Positions 54,618 to 63,540 of a stretch of 64,000 nt of DNA are shown here, in pieces (the first letter of the stretch is position 1; each line of letters begins with the position of its first letter). This DNA comes from Desulfovibrio sp. Its GTDB lineage: Bacteria; Desulfobacterota; Desulfovibrionia; Desulfovibrionales; Desulfovibrionaceae. Location: positions 1-64,000 of the forward strand of contig NZ_JAVESS010000015.1 in assembly GCF_034006445.1 (NCBI RefSeq), given 5' to 3'. The notes beneath the pieces are model-generated. The model ran no database searches and was not told the DNA's origin. It saw nothing but the letters and a program-made list of their open reading frames with translations. The position numbers were made by a program, and so were the translations under genes.

Positions 54618-55649
54618 ATGAAAAATGTGTTACGTGCCAGTGTTTTTTGCCTGTTGCTGTCCTTATGTGCCTTTGCGGCTTTTGCGGCGGACGCCCCGCA
54701 GACCTTCAAGGTGGCGTACAATCCGCAGACCGGCAATATCCTTGGTTTTATAGCCCTGGATAAAGGCTATGACGCTGAAGAAAACATCAAGATCGAGCTG
54801 GTTCCTTTCTCCAATTCAACGGACGCGCTGAACGCCCTGCAATCGGGCAAAGTGGACGTTGCCGTTTCTTTCGGCACCACGGCCCCGCTGACCTTTGTGA
54901 CCAAGGGCGCGGATTTCACCATTTACGGCGGCTATGTTTCCGGCGGCATGCCAGTTTATTCCAGGCCCGACTTTGAATACAAGGGCATGCAGTCCTTTGT
55001 GGGACACAGCGTGGCCGTTCCCCGCATGTACACGCCGGAAATCGTCTGGCGTGGAGCCATGGCCAAGGCGGGTCTGGACCCCAACTCGCAGTGCACGGTT
55101 CTGGAATTCAAAAAACCCACGGAAGTGCTTGAAGCCGTCAAATCGGGTAAAGTCGATGTGGGCATCGGCACCAACTCCACCTATCTGCAGGCCGTTGCCG
55201 CCGGGCTCAAGATCGTGACCTGGACCAATGACCTTGACCCCATGCACGTCTGCTGCCGCCCTGTGAGCAAAACCTCCCTGCTGACAGACAACCCGGCCCT
55301 CGTGGTTTCCTTTCTCCGCGCCTGGATCAAGGCCGAGCACTTTTTGATCACCAATCCCGAAGACTGCGTGCCCATCAACGCCAACTACCTGAAGCTCGAC
55401 GAAGTGCAGGCGCGGCAGATGCTGCTTGAAACCAACCAGGTGTTTGAATCAGATCCGAAAACCAACGGCGTGCGCTACATGTGGAAGCTGCTGGGTGACC
55501 TCAACTATGCGCAAACAGGCGGCATTGATATTGAAAAGCATCTGAATTCCGCCCTGTACGAGAAGGCCCTGAACTCCCTCGCGGCGGAAAACCCCAATGA
55601 CAAAGTTTACGCCATGTTCAAGGAACGCTACGTCAAGTACAACAAATAG
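54618..55649 (+). CDS. ABC importer substrate-binding protein (NMT1/SsuA type)
   Basis: The 343-aa periplasmic protein has a signal peptide (MKNVLRASVFCLLLSLCAFA, cleavage near AFA-AD). The NMT1/OpuAC-like fold shows FKVAYNPQTGNILGFIALDK, LNALQSGKVDVAVSFGTTA, VPRMYTPEIVWRGAM and AVKSGKVDVGIGTNS. ATG at 54618 follows GGAG. The ligand is unknown; aliphatic sulfonates, pyrimidine precursors or other small organic anions fit the family. Confidence 0.9.
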   Translation: MKNVLRASVFCLLLSLCAFAAFAADAPQTFKVAYNPQTGNILGFIALDKGYDAEENIKIELVPFSNSTDALNALQSGKVDVAVSFGTTAPLTFVTKGADFTIYGGYVSGGMPVYSRPDFEYKGMQSFVGHSVAVPRMYTPEIVWRGAMAKAGLDPNSQCTVLEFKKPTEVLEAVKSGKVDVGIGTNSTYLQAVAAGLKIVTWTNDLDPMHVCCRPVSKTSLLTDNPALVVSFLRAWIKAEHFLITNPEDCVPINANYLKLDEVQARQMLLETNQVFESDPKTNGVRYMWKLLGDLNYAQTGGIDIEKHLNSALYEKALNSLAAENPNDKVYAMFKERYVKYNK

Positions 55650-55655
55650 GTATGC

Positions 55656-56510
55656 ATGATGAGCGCCATTATTGACAATCAGGACCTGCATTCGCGGGCT
55701 GGCGGCAATAAAGCCGCCGCCCCGCGAGGGCAGGGGTTTTTCGCCCGCTGGAGCGCCGCCGCCGGGACGGCGCTCCTGGTGGGGATAATCCTGCTGGTGT
55801 ACGAACTCTGCACCGACGTTTTCGGCCTTCTGGACGCCATGCTGTTTCCCGGGCTCGGCAAGATCGGCGCGGCGCTGGTGCGTTCTTTGCCGCAGCTTTT
55901 TGAATCCTGCGTAAGTTCCATGAGCCTGCTTGTTCCCGGCTATATCATCGGAGCCTTGAGCGGCATTGTTCTTGGAGTCTTTGTGGCCATGCACCCCTGG
56001 TTGCAGCGGGCGGTACGGCCCCTCATTTTCGCCCTCAGCCCCGTACCCCCGTCCATGCTGACGCCCTATCTCATCGCCGTGCTGCCCACGTTTTATGCCT
56101 CATCCGTGGCCATCATCTTTCTTGGCGTGTTCTGGCCGTATCTTGTGGGCACCATCACCGGCATAAACCTCATTGACAAGAAATACCTGGACAATGCGGA
56201 GATTCTGCAACTGAAGGGCGCGCGAAAGCTGTTTTTCGTCATCCTTCCGGCAGCCGCGCCCCATATCTTGTCCGGCGCGGGCACGGCATTGACCTTTTCC
56301 TTCATTCTTCTGACCGTGGCCGAGATGTTCGCCACAGATTCCGGCCTGGGGCATTTCATCCAGTACTACGCCGACTTCTCCGATTACGCGCGCGTGCTGG
56401 CTGGCCTCTTTTTCACCGCCGTTGTCTTTGTGTGCATCATGCTGGTGTATGAATACATTAAACGTAAAACGCTTTTCTGGATGCTGTATGGCGCAGCCAA
56501 CGGCAGATAG
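55656..56510 (+). CDS. ABC importer permease (SsuC/TauC type)
   Basis: The 284-aa inner-membrane protein has about six hydrophobic segments and the EAA loop NAEILQLKGARKLFFVILPAAAPHI, which contacts the ATPase. It starts 6-7 bases after the binding-protein stop, completing the importer operon. Confidence 0.93.
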   Translation: MMSAIIDNQDLHSRAGGNKAAAPRGQGFFARWSAAAGTALLVGIILLVYELCTDVFGLLDAMLFPGLGKIGAALVRSLPQLFESCVSSMSLLVPGYIIGALSGIVLGVFVAMHPWLQRAVRPLIFALSPVPPSMLTPYLIAVLPTFYASSVAIIFLGVFWPYLVGTITGINLIDKKYLDNAEILQLKGARKLFFVILPAAAPHILSGAGTALTFSFILLTVAEMFATDSGLGHFIQYYADFSDYARVLAGLFFTAVVFVCIMLVYEYIKRKTLFWMLYGAANGR

Positions 56511-56524
56511 CCAGCGGGAGTTTT

Positions 56525-56549
56525 GGCGCGGCCGCCCTGTGGCCGCGCC
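56525..56549 (+). terminator. GC-rich stem-loop after the permease gene
   Basis: The nine-bp stem GGCGCGGCC/GGCCGCGCC lies 15 bases past the permease stop. No T run follows, so it may stabilise the 3' end rather than terminate. Confidence 0.4.
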
Positions 56550-56594
56550 CCGCAGGCATCCTGAAAAAACTTCAGGCCGAGACGGCCCGCCGCG

Positions 56595-56724
56595 CTAGAG
56601 CAGTTTACGAATGAAATGAGTTAAATGCTCTGCAAGGATTTTTCTGAAAAATCCTTGCCACGAAATGCGAGCAGGCGGGCTTTTGCCTGCCGTACGCGAG
56701 CATTTCAAGTGTTAAATGCTCTAG
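56595..56724. repeat. Nested inverted-repeat element
   Basis: CTAGAGCA at the left and TGCTCTAG at the right form the ends of a 130-bp palindromic unit. Inside it are the hairpins AAGGATTTTTC/GAAAAATCCTT and GGCGGGC/GCCTGCC. The same AGAGCA...TGCTCT ends recur near 59415-59441, so it is a dispersed element. Confidence 0.7.
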
Positions 56725-56871
56725 GGACTGTTTCTAAATAATTCTTTTGTCCAATTGGCTGCGCAAAAGGCTATTTTTTACTCTCGTCATGTACCGCAAA
56801 AGTACACTCCTTTCGTAAAAAACCCTTTTTCCTCGCCCTTGGCGCAAAATCATTAATTTAGAAACAGCCCC
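56724..56871. mobile_element. MITE-like 148-bp element with terminal inverted repeats
   Basis: The left end GGGACTGTTTCTAAATAAT and the inverted right end ATTAATTTAGAAACAGCCCC match in about 18 of 20 positions. The interior is AT-rich with no coding capacity. It abuts the preceding palindromic element. No target duplication is obvious. It is probably mobilised in trans by a transposase outside this window. Confidence 0.55.
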
Positions 56872-56913
56872 TGGCGAACCGATGGGCCGCCCCCGTGTCG
56901 CAAGGAAGAATCC

Positions 56914-58266
56914 ATGAAAAAAATCCGTATGAGTTGCGCTTCCGGCGGATGCACCTATGAGCGCATGGAGCCGGCCATTGAAGTGCTGGAAAAGGGCGAC
57001 CTCGATTACATCGTCTTCGAGTGCCTGGCGGAAAGAACCATCGCCAATGCGCAGATGGAAAAGCTGAAAGACCCCTCCAGGGGCTACAATCCCATGCTTG
57101 AGGAGCGGATGCGGGCCATTCTGCCCCTGGCTGCCGCAAAAGGCGTAAAGATCATTTCCAACATGGGCGGAGCCAACACGCCGGGCGCTGTGGCGAAAAT
57201 TCTGGAAATAGCGGCGGAGAAGGGCGTGCGTGGGCTGAAAGTGGCCATGGTGCGCGGCGACGATATCACCGCCATGACGCCGCGCTATTATGACGTGCCG
57301 CTGTGGGATTCCGGCCAGCCTTTGCGCACGCTTGCCGACAGCATCGTTTCGGCCAACATCTACCTTTCCGGCGATCCCATCAAACAGGCCCTGGATTTGG
57401 GGGCGGATATAGTCATTACCGGGCGCGTGGCCGACGCCTCGCTGTTCGTGGGCCCGCTCAGGCACGAATTCGGGTGGGACGTGCACTCCCCCGACCATCT
57501 CGGCCAGGCCATTTTGCTGGGGCACCTCATGGAATGCGCCAACCAGCTCACCGGGGGATATTACGCCGATCCCGGCTACAAGGATGTGCCGGATATGCAC
57601 CGCCTCGGCTTTCCCATCGCCGAGATCGACGAAAGCGGCGTGTTTTCCATCACCAAGGTCGAAGGCTCCGGCGGCCGCGTCTGTGTGGATATCTGCAAGG
57701 AACAGCTGTTATATGAAATCGGCGATCCTGCGGCCTATATCACGCCCGACGGCATAGCGGACTTTTCGCAGGTGACCTTCGAGCAGGCGGAAGAAGACAG
57801 GGTCGTGGCCCGTCATGGCCGCGCCCTGCCAGCGCCTGACACCTACAAGGTGAATATCGGCTACAAGGACTGCTACACCGGCGAGGGCAGCATAAGCTAC
57901 GGCGGAAAAAACGCCCTGGCCAGAGCGCAGCTTGCGGCGGAAATTGTGAAAAAGCGCCTGGAGCTTATGGGCGTGACCCTGGACGAGTTCCGGGTGGACT
58001 ACATCGGTTGTAACTCTTTGTACCGTGACGCCATTTCCTCCTGCATTGCGCCGCAGGCTCCGGCCGAGGTGCGCATGCGCGTGGCGGGGCGCTCGTCCAC
58101 GCCGGAGCCAGTGGCCCGCATGACGCGCGAGGTGGATTGCCTCTATATCAACGGCCCTGCGGGCGGCGGCGGCATACGTTCCGAGTTCGGGCCTGTCATC
58201 TCCGTTGAAAATATCCTTATCCCCCGGGCGGATATTACCCCGACCGTGGAAATCTTCGAGATCTGA
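56914..58266 (+). CDS. AtuA-family (DUF1446) protein
   Basis: The 450-aa protein belongs to the acyclic terpene utilisation AtuA family: MSCASGGCTYERMEPAIEVL, FECLAERTIANAQM, SNMGGANTPGAVAKI, TGRVADASLFVGPL and GGYYADPGYKD. The family acts in acyclic terpene and leucine/isovalerate catabolism in aerobes, with the reaction not settled. Here it may process a compound brought in by the ABC importer upstream. The usual C-terminal domain is encoded separately just downstream. Confidence 0.87.
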   Translation: MKKIRMSCASGGCTYERMEPAIEVLEKGDLDYIVFECLAERTIANAQMEKLKDPSRGYNPMLEERMRAILPLAAAKGVKIISNMGGANTPGAVAKILEIAAEKGVRGLKVAMVRGDDITAMTPRYYDVPLWDSGQPLRTLADSIVSANIYLSGDPIKQALDLGADIVITGRVADASLFVGPLRHEFGWDVHSPDHLGQAILLGHLMECANQLTGGYYADPGYKDVPDMHRLGFPIAEIDESGVFSITKVEGSGGRVCVDICKEQLLYEIGDPAAYITPDGIADFSQVTFEQAEEDRVVARHGRALPAPDTYKVNIGYKDCYTGEGSISYGGKNALARAQLAAEIVKKRLELMGVTLDEFRVDYIGCNSLYRDAISSCIAPQAPAEVRMRVAGRSSTPEPVARMTREVDCLYINGPAGGGGIRSEFGPVISVENILIPRADITPTVEIFEI

Positions 58267-58267
58267 A

Positions 58268-58567
58268 ATGAAACTGAGAGAAATCGCGCACGCCAGGGCA
58301 GGAGACAAGGGCAACACCTGCAATATCTGCGTCGTACCCTATGACGAGGCGCAGTACCCGCTGCTGAAGGAAAAACTGACTGTCGACAGGGTGCGGGCCT
58401 TTTTCAGCGACATCTGCCTGGGCGAGGTCATCCGCTACGAGGCCGATGCCGTGAGCAGCCTGAATTTTGTGCTGAAAAACGCGCTCGGCGGCGGCGTGAC
58501 CCGCAGCCTTGCCGTGGACAAACACGGCAAAACCCTGGGCATGGCCTTGCTGGAAATGGACATCTGA
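58268..58567 (+). CDS. AtuA C-terminal domain as a stand-alone protein
   Basis: The 99-aa protein matches the ferredoxin-like C-terminal domain of AtuA proteins: REIAHARAGDKGNTCNICVV, RYEADAVSSLNFVLKNAL and GGGVTRSLAVDKHGK. It starts one base after the AtuA stop, so the pair is a split version of a normally fused protein and should act as a complex. Confidence 0.85.
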   Translation: MKLREIAHARAGDKGNTCNICVVPYDEAQYPLLKEKLTVDRVRAFFSDICLGEVIRYEADAVSSLNFVLKNALGGGVTRSLAVDKHGKTLGMALLEMDI

Positions 58568-58619
58568 TGCCGCGAACCGTGGGGACGGCCCAGTTTGTTG
58601 GGTATTTTGCTTTGAAATA

Positions 58620-58690
58620 CTTTGTGGGGGAGGGACCCTTTTGCAAAAGGGTCTCCTCCCCCACGCCCCCACCCCCTAAAACCTTTATTG
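58620..58690. repeat. 71-bp dispersed palindromic repeat, copy 2
   Basis: It is identical to 13348-13418, including the palindrome GACCCTTTTGCAAAAGGGTC and the tail CCTTTATTG. It lies 53 bases past the AtuA C-terminal gene, where it could act as transcription terminator on either strand. Confidence 0.85.
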
Positions 58691-58800
58691 GCGTTTCAGG
58701 GGGTTACAAGGGTGTCCTGAGCTGGAGCGGGGTTTTCTAAGGCAAAGCCTTTCAGGCCTTGCACTCTCTCAAGAATAAGCTGCTCTGGTACAGAGCGTTT

Positions 58801-58922
58801 GGCCCAGGTATTTGGGCCATGCGTCTGGCCAGGTATTTGGCCCAGGTATTTGGGCCATGCATTTGGTTCATGCATTTGGGCCAAGCGCCTCGCCCATATG
58901 TTGGGCCAACCAAGTGTATTCA
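58801..58922. repeat. Degenerate GGGCCA-word repeat cluster
   Basis: A 22-bp word (GGCCCAGGTATTTGGGCC plus ATGC) occurs exactly at 58801-58822 and 58839-58860. Diverged copies based on ATTTGG and GGGCCA continue to about 58922. Open frames across it are repeat artefacts. A further stretch to 59093 contains no gene but has a weak member of the hairpin family near 59007-59043. Confidence 0.65.
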
Positions 58923-59093
58923 GTATTCCGGGTCGCGCGAGCGGTGCTCGCCGTGAGGCACAGACGCGGTGTGCCCGCATTGCTGTGTGCCAGGGCGAGC
59001 ATGCCGAAAACGTTGAGAATGAGTGTTCCCATCGTTGTTCTGCGCCGTTTGCGAGACGCGGGCGGCCCTATGCTATGCTCGCCGGGAGGCGAG

Positions 59094-59303
59094 TCATTCC
59101 TTCGCGGGGATGACGTGGATTGCCTTGACCAGCAATACCACCTGATCCCCTTCTTTCAGCTTCAACTCCTCAAGGGACTCGGTGCTCAGGATGGACGTCA
59201 TTGTCCCCGGTTCGGCAAGCTTGCATGAGATTTGCGACATGATATCGCCTTTCTTGACCTTGGTTACCGTGGCTTTCATTGAGTTACGTACGCCGTATTT
59301 CAT
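59094..59303 (-). CDS. Mop-type molybdopterin/molybdate-binding protein (molbindin)
   Basis: The 69-aa protein has the single-domain TOBE/Mop layout: MKYGVRNSMKATVTKVKKGD, MSQISCKL, TSILSTESLEELKLKEGDQV and a final VLLVKAIHVIP. Such proteins form hexamers that bind molybdate or tungstate for storage. ATG at 59303 follows AGGAGG; a longer upstream frame is unlikely. Confidence 0.9.
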   Translation of the reverse strand: MKYGVRNSMKATVTKVKKGDIMSQISCKLAEPGTMTSILSTESLEELKLKEGDQVVLLVKAIHVIPAKE

Positions 59304-59438
59304 CTTTGACCTCCTGAATTGGGGTTGTGACTCTTTTATACCACCTCGCCAGGGAGACATCAATGAAAACAGACGCAATACGCGCATGAAGTCTGTCGGG
59401 ACATTTTACTTTTTTAGAGCAATGTAACTTTTAAATTG

Positions 59439-59563
59439 CTCTGACGGCTGCGTGAGCAGACGTTCGCTACGGAGGCGTAAGCGCAGTTTACCTGCGCGGT
59501 TAAACGCCGAAGTGAGCGTGTCTTAAACTTTGAGAATGTATATTCTCAAAGTTAATCTACTCT
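59439..59563. repeat. Dispersed hairpin repeat, copy upstream of the Mop gene
   Basis: CTGACGGCTGCGTGAGCAGA through TTTGAGAATGTATATTCTCA and tail AAGTTAATCTAC matches 10151-10272. An inverted AGAGCAATGTAAC...TTAAATTGCTCT precedes it at 59415-59441. It lies between the divergent-facing Mop and the tatA 3' end. Confidence 0.65.
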
Positions 59564-59750
59564 AAAAACTGTAAATATCCTGACTCTGCATAAGAGCGTC
59601 ATGCGTTGTGGAATGGCCTTGACGTACCACAAACACGGTAGCAACGTCTTTGCCTCTGCGGCAGGCAAGGCTCTGACTACATACACGCGGCACGCCGTTT
59701 TTGGTGGAGTAGGGAAAAAGATACAAACGCGGCTTCGGGCTGGACAGGCT

Positions 59751-59790
59751 CCGGCACGCTCCGGCACGCTCCGGCACGCTCCGGCACGCC
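59751..59790. repeat. 10-bp tandem repeat, four units
   Basis: CCGGCACGCT occurs three times followed by CCGGCACGCC. It lies in a gene-free stretch between the dispersed repeat and the tatA stop. Confidence 0.8.
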
Positions 59791-59882
59791 ACGGGCGGGC
59801 ATGCCAAAGGACGCGGCCTGAATATTGAGGCAGTGGAAAGCTGTTACAAACCGCAGTGCATCGTTCCGGTTTGCCGTTGTCG

Positions 59883-60077
59883 TTATTCCGGCTTGGTGTT
59901 GTCCTTATCCTTGTTGCGGGAGGCGGGGTCGTCGGCCTCCTGCTCACTGATGGACTGCTTGAAGTTTTTTATGGCCTTGCCAAGCCCGCTGCCGATTTCA
60001 GGCAGTTTTTTGGCGCCAAACAATAGAATCACAACTACCAGCACAACAAGCAGATGTTGTATGCTCAGTGCTCCCAT
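59883..60077 (-). CDS. tatA: Twin-arginine translocase subunit TatA/E
   Basis: The 64-aa protein has one N-terminal membrane helix ([20 protein letters not shown]), the conserved [20 protein letters not shown] amphipathic region and an acidic tail. Start ATG 60077 has AAGGA eight bases upstream; an in-frame ATG at 60086 is too close to that site. TatA forms the pore for folded proteins such as many periplasmic redox enzymes of anaerobes. No tatBC gene is adjacent. The gap to 60425 shows no gene. Confidence 0.95.
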   Translation of the reverse strand: MGALSIQHLLVVLVVVILLFGAKKLPEIGSGLGKAIKNFKQSISEQEADDPASRNKDKDNTKPE

Positions 60078-60425
60078 ACCATCCATCCTTGCGTAGGGGT
60101 TTGTCCTTACGGGTTACAGGCTTTACTGATTGACGCCTACAGCATAGACGTCCGGCCGCGCAAAGGCAAATCAGGCGCGCGTATCGTGAATCCTCTCTGG
60201 CGGCGGCTTGCGGCGAGTTTTCGGCACGGCGTGCGCCTGCATGCCGCGACATGCGGTTGCCGTCATCCCCCGTTCCTTCCGCCGGATGCCGTGGCGCAAG
60301 GGCTGAAGCCGCGCTCTGGCGCTGTTTGACCTTGCCCTGAGCGCATACTACTCTTCTCCGGGATGCCATGGGCGCGGTCATGACGGGCGCGGCCAATGCC
60401 GAAAGCAGAAAACTCGGGAGGGCAC

Positions 60426-63400
60426 ATGTCCGGCCATATTGAAGCCTCAATTATCATTCCGGTCTATAATCAGTGGGCTTTTACACGTGCCTGCCTTGAG
60501 GCCCTGGCTGCCACGACGGCAGACAAGGCCTGCGAAGTGATCGTTGTGGACAATGCTTCATCGGACGCCACGCCGGAGCAATGCCCCCTTCTGGGGGCGC
60601 AGCTTTTTGGAGCCAGGTTCAGATACCAGCGCAATGAAACCAATCTTAACTTCGGCCCAGCGTCCAACCTGGGCGCCAGACTGGCGCAGGGCGTCTTTCT
60701 TGTTTTCCTCAACAATGACACGGTGCCCCTTCCCGGCTGGTATCAGCCGCTCATAGACGATTTTTCGGCCTACCCGGATATTGCCGCCACAGGGCCGGTG
60801 CTGCTCTATCCTGAAAGCGCACCTTTTGGTCATACTGTACAGCACCTTGGCGTTTGCGTTTCGCCCTCTCTCGGGGTCGGGCACCTCTATGAAGGCATAG
60901 CCGCTGACTGCGAACTGACAAAAAAGCGCCGTTTCTTTCAGGTGATAACGGGAGCCTGCCTGGTGATGCCGCGCTCCGTCTTTATGGACATTGGCATGTT
61001 TGACGAAGGCTATATCAACGGCGTGGAAGATGTGGACATCTGCGCCCGGCTCTATAGTCAGGGCTACAGACTGACCGTAAACCCCAATTCGCGGGTGATC
61101 CACCATACCAGCCAGACCCCGGGACGGCATCGGCATGAACAAGCGAACTTCGCCCGCCATGCGCGGCTCTCTCAGTCATTGCTTACGCCTGACTGGCATC
61201 TGCATCTGAAGAATGACGGCATGTTCTTGAAGGTAGGGCCGTGGCAGACCCTGCAAGGCGCATTGCCCATACAGCAATGCCAGCAACTGGACAAAATCGC
61301 CGCCATATCCTCCCGTGATGAGATTCGGAATCTTCTTGTGCGTTATCCCCTGTGGGAGGGGGGCTGGCAGGCCATGGTCCGCGCTGGCCGCGACGCCGAC
61401 GGGCCAGACCGTATCGTCGAGCGGCTTGCCATGCTCAAGCTTTTTCCCTCACCGGAAAGAGCGCTGGAACTGTACCCTGACGCATGCCTGGCGCACAATA
61501 AGGAAGTCGCCTCTTACGCATTCGGCAATCTGGTGGGTTTCTGCAAGTCTTTTGAAGAATATGTGGCGGCTGCGGAATCCATGCGCCAGTGGTGCGCGGA
61601 CATCGGAATGGATGAACTGGCGGAGCAGTACACGGCGTGGCAGGCGGGAGCGGACGGGTTTTACGCTGCCAGCTATGTGCCGTTCATAAATGCGTTCTGG
61701 AACATGAGCAGGCTGCTTCCTCTCTCCCCTGGGGAGGGATGGTCATACACGCTTTGGCGGCATGGCTCCGGGCGGCCTTCGCAAGCCCCTGAAACCGCAG
61801 ATCCGCTTTGCGCCTCGCCGGAAAAAGGCCCTGCTTTTTCCATACTCATGCCGGTGTACAACCCCAGAAAAGAGCACCTTGTCGCCGCGATCGAGTCTGT
61901 GCTCAGCCAGCAGTATCCGCACTGGGAACTGTGCATCGCTGACGATGCCTCCACAGACCCTGTGGTCAGGGATGTTCTGGAGGGCTATGCCGGCAGGGAC
62001 TCCAGAATTCGCGTCATCTACAGGCCAGAAAACGGCCATATCGCTGCCGCCACCAATACGGCGCTTGCCGCTGCGCGCTATCCCTATGCGGCTCTGATGG
62101 ATCAGGACGATCTGCTCGCGCCCGAAGCCCTGCGTATCGTGGCTGAAGCCATAGCGGCCCACCCCGAGGGCCTGCTCTTTTATTCAGATGAGGATAAAGT
62201 CAGTGATGACGGCGCTGCCTTTTATCCACACTTCAAAAACGGCAAATGGGATTGGGATCTGTTGCACGCGCAGAACTTCGTCAACCACCTTGGCGTATAC
62301 CGCACAGACCGCATGCGCGATATCGGCGGTTTCAGGGAAGGTTTTCGCGGCGCGCAGGATTTTGACTTGCTGCTGCGGTATACGGCGGGAGAGGACAGCG
62401 CACGTTTTGTTCACATCCCCCAGGTTCTTTACCACTGGCGAGCGCATGCGGGCAGTACGGCAACTGACATCAGGGTAAAAAGCGAGGTCGAGGGCAGCGC
62501 GATACGGGCTGTTCAGGAACGTATTGAGAGTCTTGTTCCCGGGGCTGAAGTGTCTGTGGTGCCCAACCTGCAGTTTTTACGGGTGAAATTACCCTTGCCG
62601 GAAAGGCGGCCCCTGATCAGTCTGATACTTGACATGGGGGAATCCCTGCCGCTTCTGGAGGCCCAGGTTTCCGCCCTGTCAGCGCGCACGGACTATGGAA
62701 AATATGAAGTTCTGGCACTGTACAGCGAGGCGGTGCCCAGGGCGTCCCTTGCCAGGGTTCAGCGCCTCATATCCAAAAGTATCCGTCTGTTGCCGCATCC
62801 TGCCGGGTTTTCACAGGCGCAAAGGCTGCAGATGGGGGCGCAGCATGCGCAGGGGCAGATTTTAGGATTCCTTTCCGACGGCGTGGTTCCCCTGACAAAA
62901 GGCTGGCTTGAGGAACTGGTTTCATGCCTTTGCCGTGATGGGGTAGGGGCCGTGGGCGGCAAGCTGCTGCAAGGAAGGGGCATGTTGCACGGCGGCTATC
63001 TTGTGGACGCCAGCGGCCGCCTCACCGCCATTTTTCGTGGCCTGGCCTCTGACGAGCCCAGCTGGTTTGGCTGGAACTTGCTGGCCAGAACAGTAGACGC
63101 CCTGGACGGTTTGTGTCTGTTCACCACTGCGGCAACGCTGGCCCAGATGGGTGGTTTTGACGCCGCCATGCCGCATGCCTCTGTATGGGATTACTGTCTG
63201 CGTCTGGGTGACAAGGGGCTTCGTTCGGTATGGTGGCCTTTTGCGGAGTTTTTTCTGCCCCAGGCCGTTGAAAGGACGGGGCAACAGTCGCTTTCACCCT
63301 ATAACGACGCCACGGCCGACCCCGCATTCATGGCCCGCTGGACTGACCGGCTTGTTCCTTTCAACAAAAACCTGCTGGCCCGGGGCCCGGGCTGGGTGCT

Positions 63401-63440
63401 GTTTACAGGCGGGGCGGACGACCAGACCGGAACAACGTAA
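60426..63440 (+). CDS. Multidomain glycosyltransferase (two GT2 domains plus a degenerate third)
   Basis: The 1004-aa protein has a first GT2 domain (about 1-280) with ASIIIPVYNQWAFTRACLEA and VFLNNDTVPL. A second (about 470-700) has FSILMPVYNPRKEHLVAAIE, ADDASTDP and LMDQDDLLAP. The C-terminal region (about 720-1000, LPLLEAQVSALSARTDYGKY and FLSDGVVPLTKGWLEEL) looks like a GT2 core with weakened motifs. Such proteins build O-antigen or protein-linked glycans. ATG at 60426 follows GGGAGGG. It is separate from the main operon at 30-48 kb. Confidence 0.9.
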   Translation: MSGHIEASIIIPVYNQWAFTRACLEALAATTADKACEVIVVDNASSDATPEQCPLLGAQLFGARFRYQRNETNLNFGPASNLGARLAQGVFLVFLNNDTVPLPGWYQPLIDDFSAYPDIAATGPVLLYPESAPFGHTVQHLGVCVSPSLGVGHLYEGIAADCELTKKRRFFQVITGACLVMPRSVFMDIGMFDEGYINGVEDVDICARLYSQGYRLTVNPNSRVIHHTSQTPGRHRHEQANFARHARLSQSLLTPDWHLHLKNDGMFLKVGPWQTLQGALPIQQCQQLDKIAAISSRDEIRNLLVRYPLWEGGWQAMVRAGRDADGPDRIVERLAMLKLFPSPERALELYPDACLAHNKEVASYAFGNLVGFCKSFEEYVAAAESMRQWCADIGMDELAEQYTAWQAGADGFYAASYVPFINAFWNMSRLLPLSPGEGWSYTLWRHGSGRPSQAPETADPLCASPEKGPAFSILMPVYNPRKEHLVAAIESVLSQQYPHWELCIADDASTDPVVRDVLEGYAGRDSRIRVIYRPENGHIAAATNTALAAARYPYAALMDQDDLLAPEALRIVAEAIAAHPEGLLFYSDEDKVSDDGAAFYPHFKNGKWDWDLLHAQNFVNHLGVYRTDRMRDIGGFREGFRGAQDFDLLLRYTAGEDSARFVHIPQVLYHWRAHAGSTATDIRVKSEVEGSAIRAVQERIESLVPGAEVSVVPNLQFLRVKLPLPERRPLISLILDMGESLPLLEAQVSALSARTDYGKYEVLALYSEAVPRASLARVQRLISKSIRLLPHPAGFSQAQRLQMGAQHAQGQILGFLSDGVVPLTKGWLEELVSCLCRDGVGAVGGKLLQGRGMLHGGYLVDASGRLTAIFRGLASDEPSWFGWNLLARTVDALDGLCLFTTAATLAQMGGFDAAMPHASVWDYCLRLGDKGLRSVWWPFAEFFLPQAVERTGQQSLSPYNDATADPAFMARWTDRLVPFNKNLLARGPGWVLFTGGADDQTGTT

Positions 63441-63540
63441 GTTGCCAGGCGGCGTTTGACGCCGTATATGCGGGCGATGTGGAGCAGTGATGCTTCAGTG
63501 ATGTTTACGTGATGCTTCAGCAAATGAGGAAGCCAAGGGC

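Noticed and set aside
58696..58980. 94-aa repeat-containing minus-strand frame
   Set aside because: It translates the GGGCCA-word cluster; no plausible start or family.
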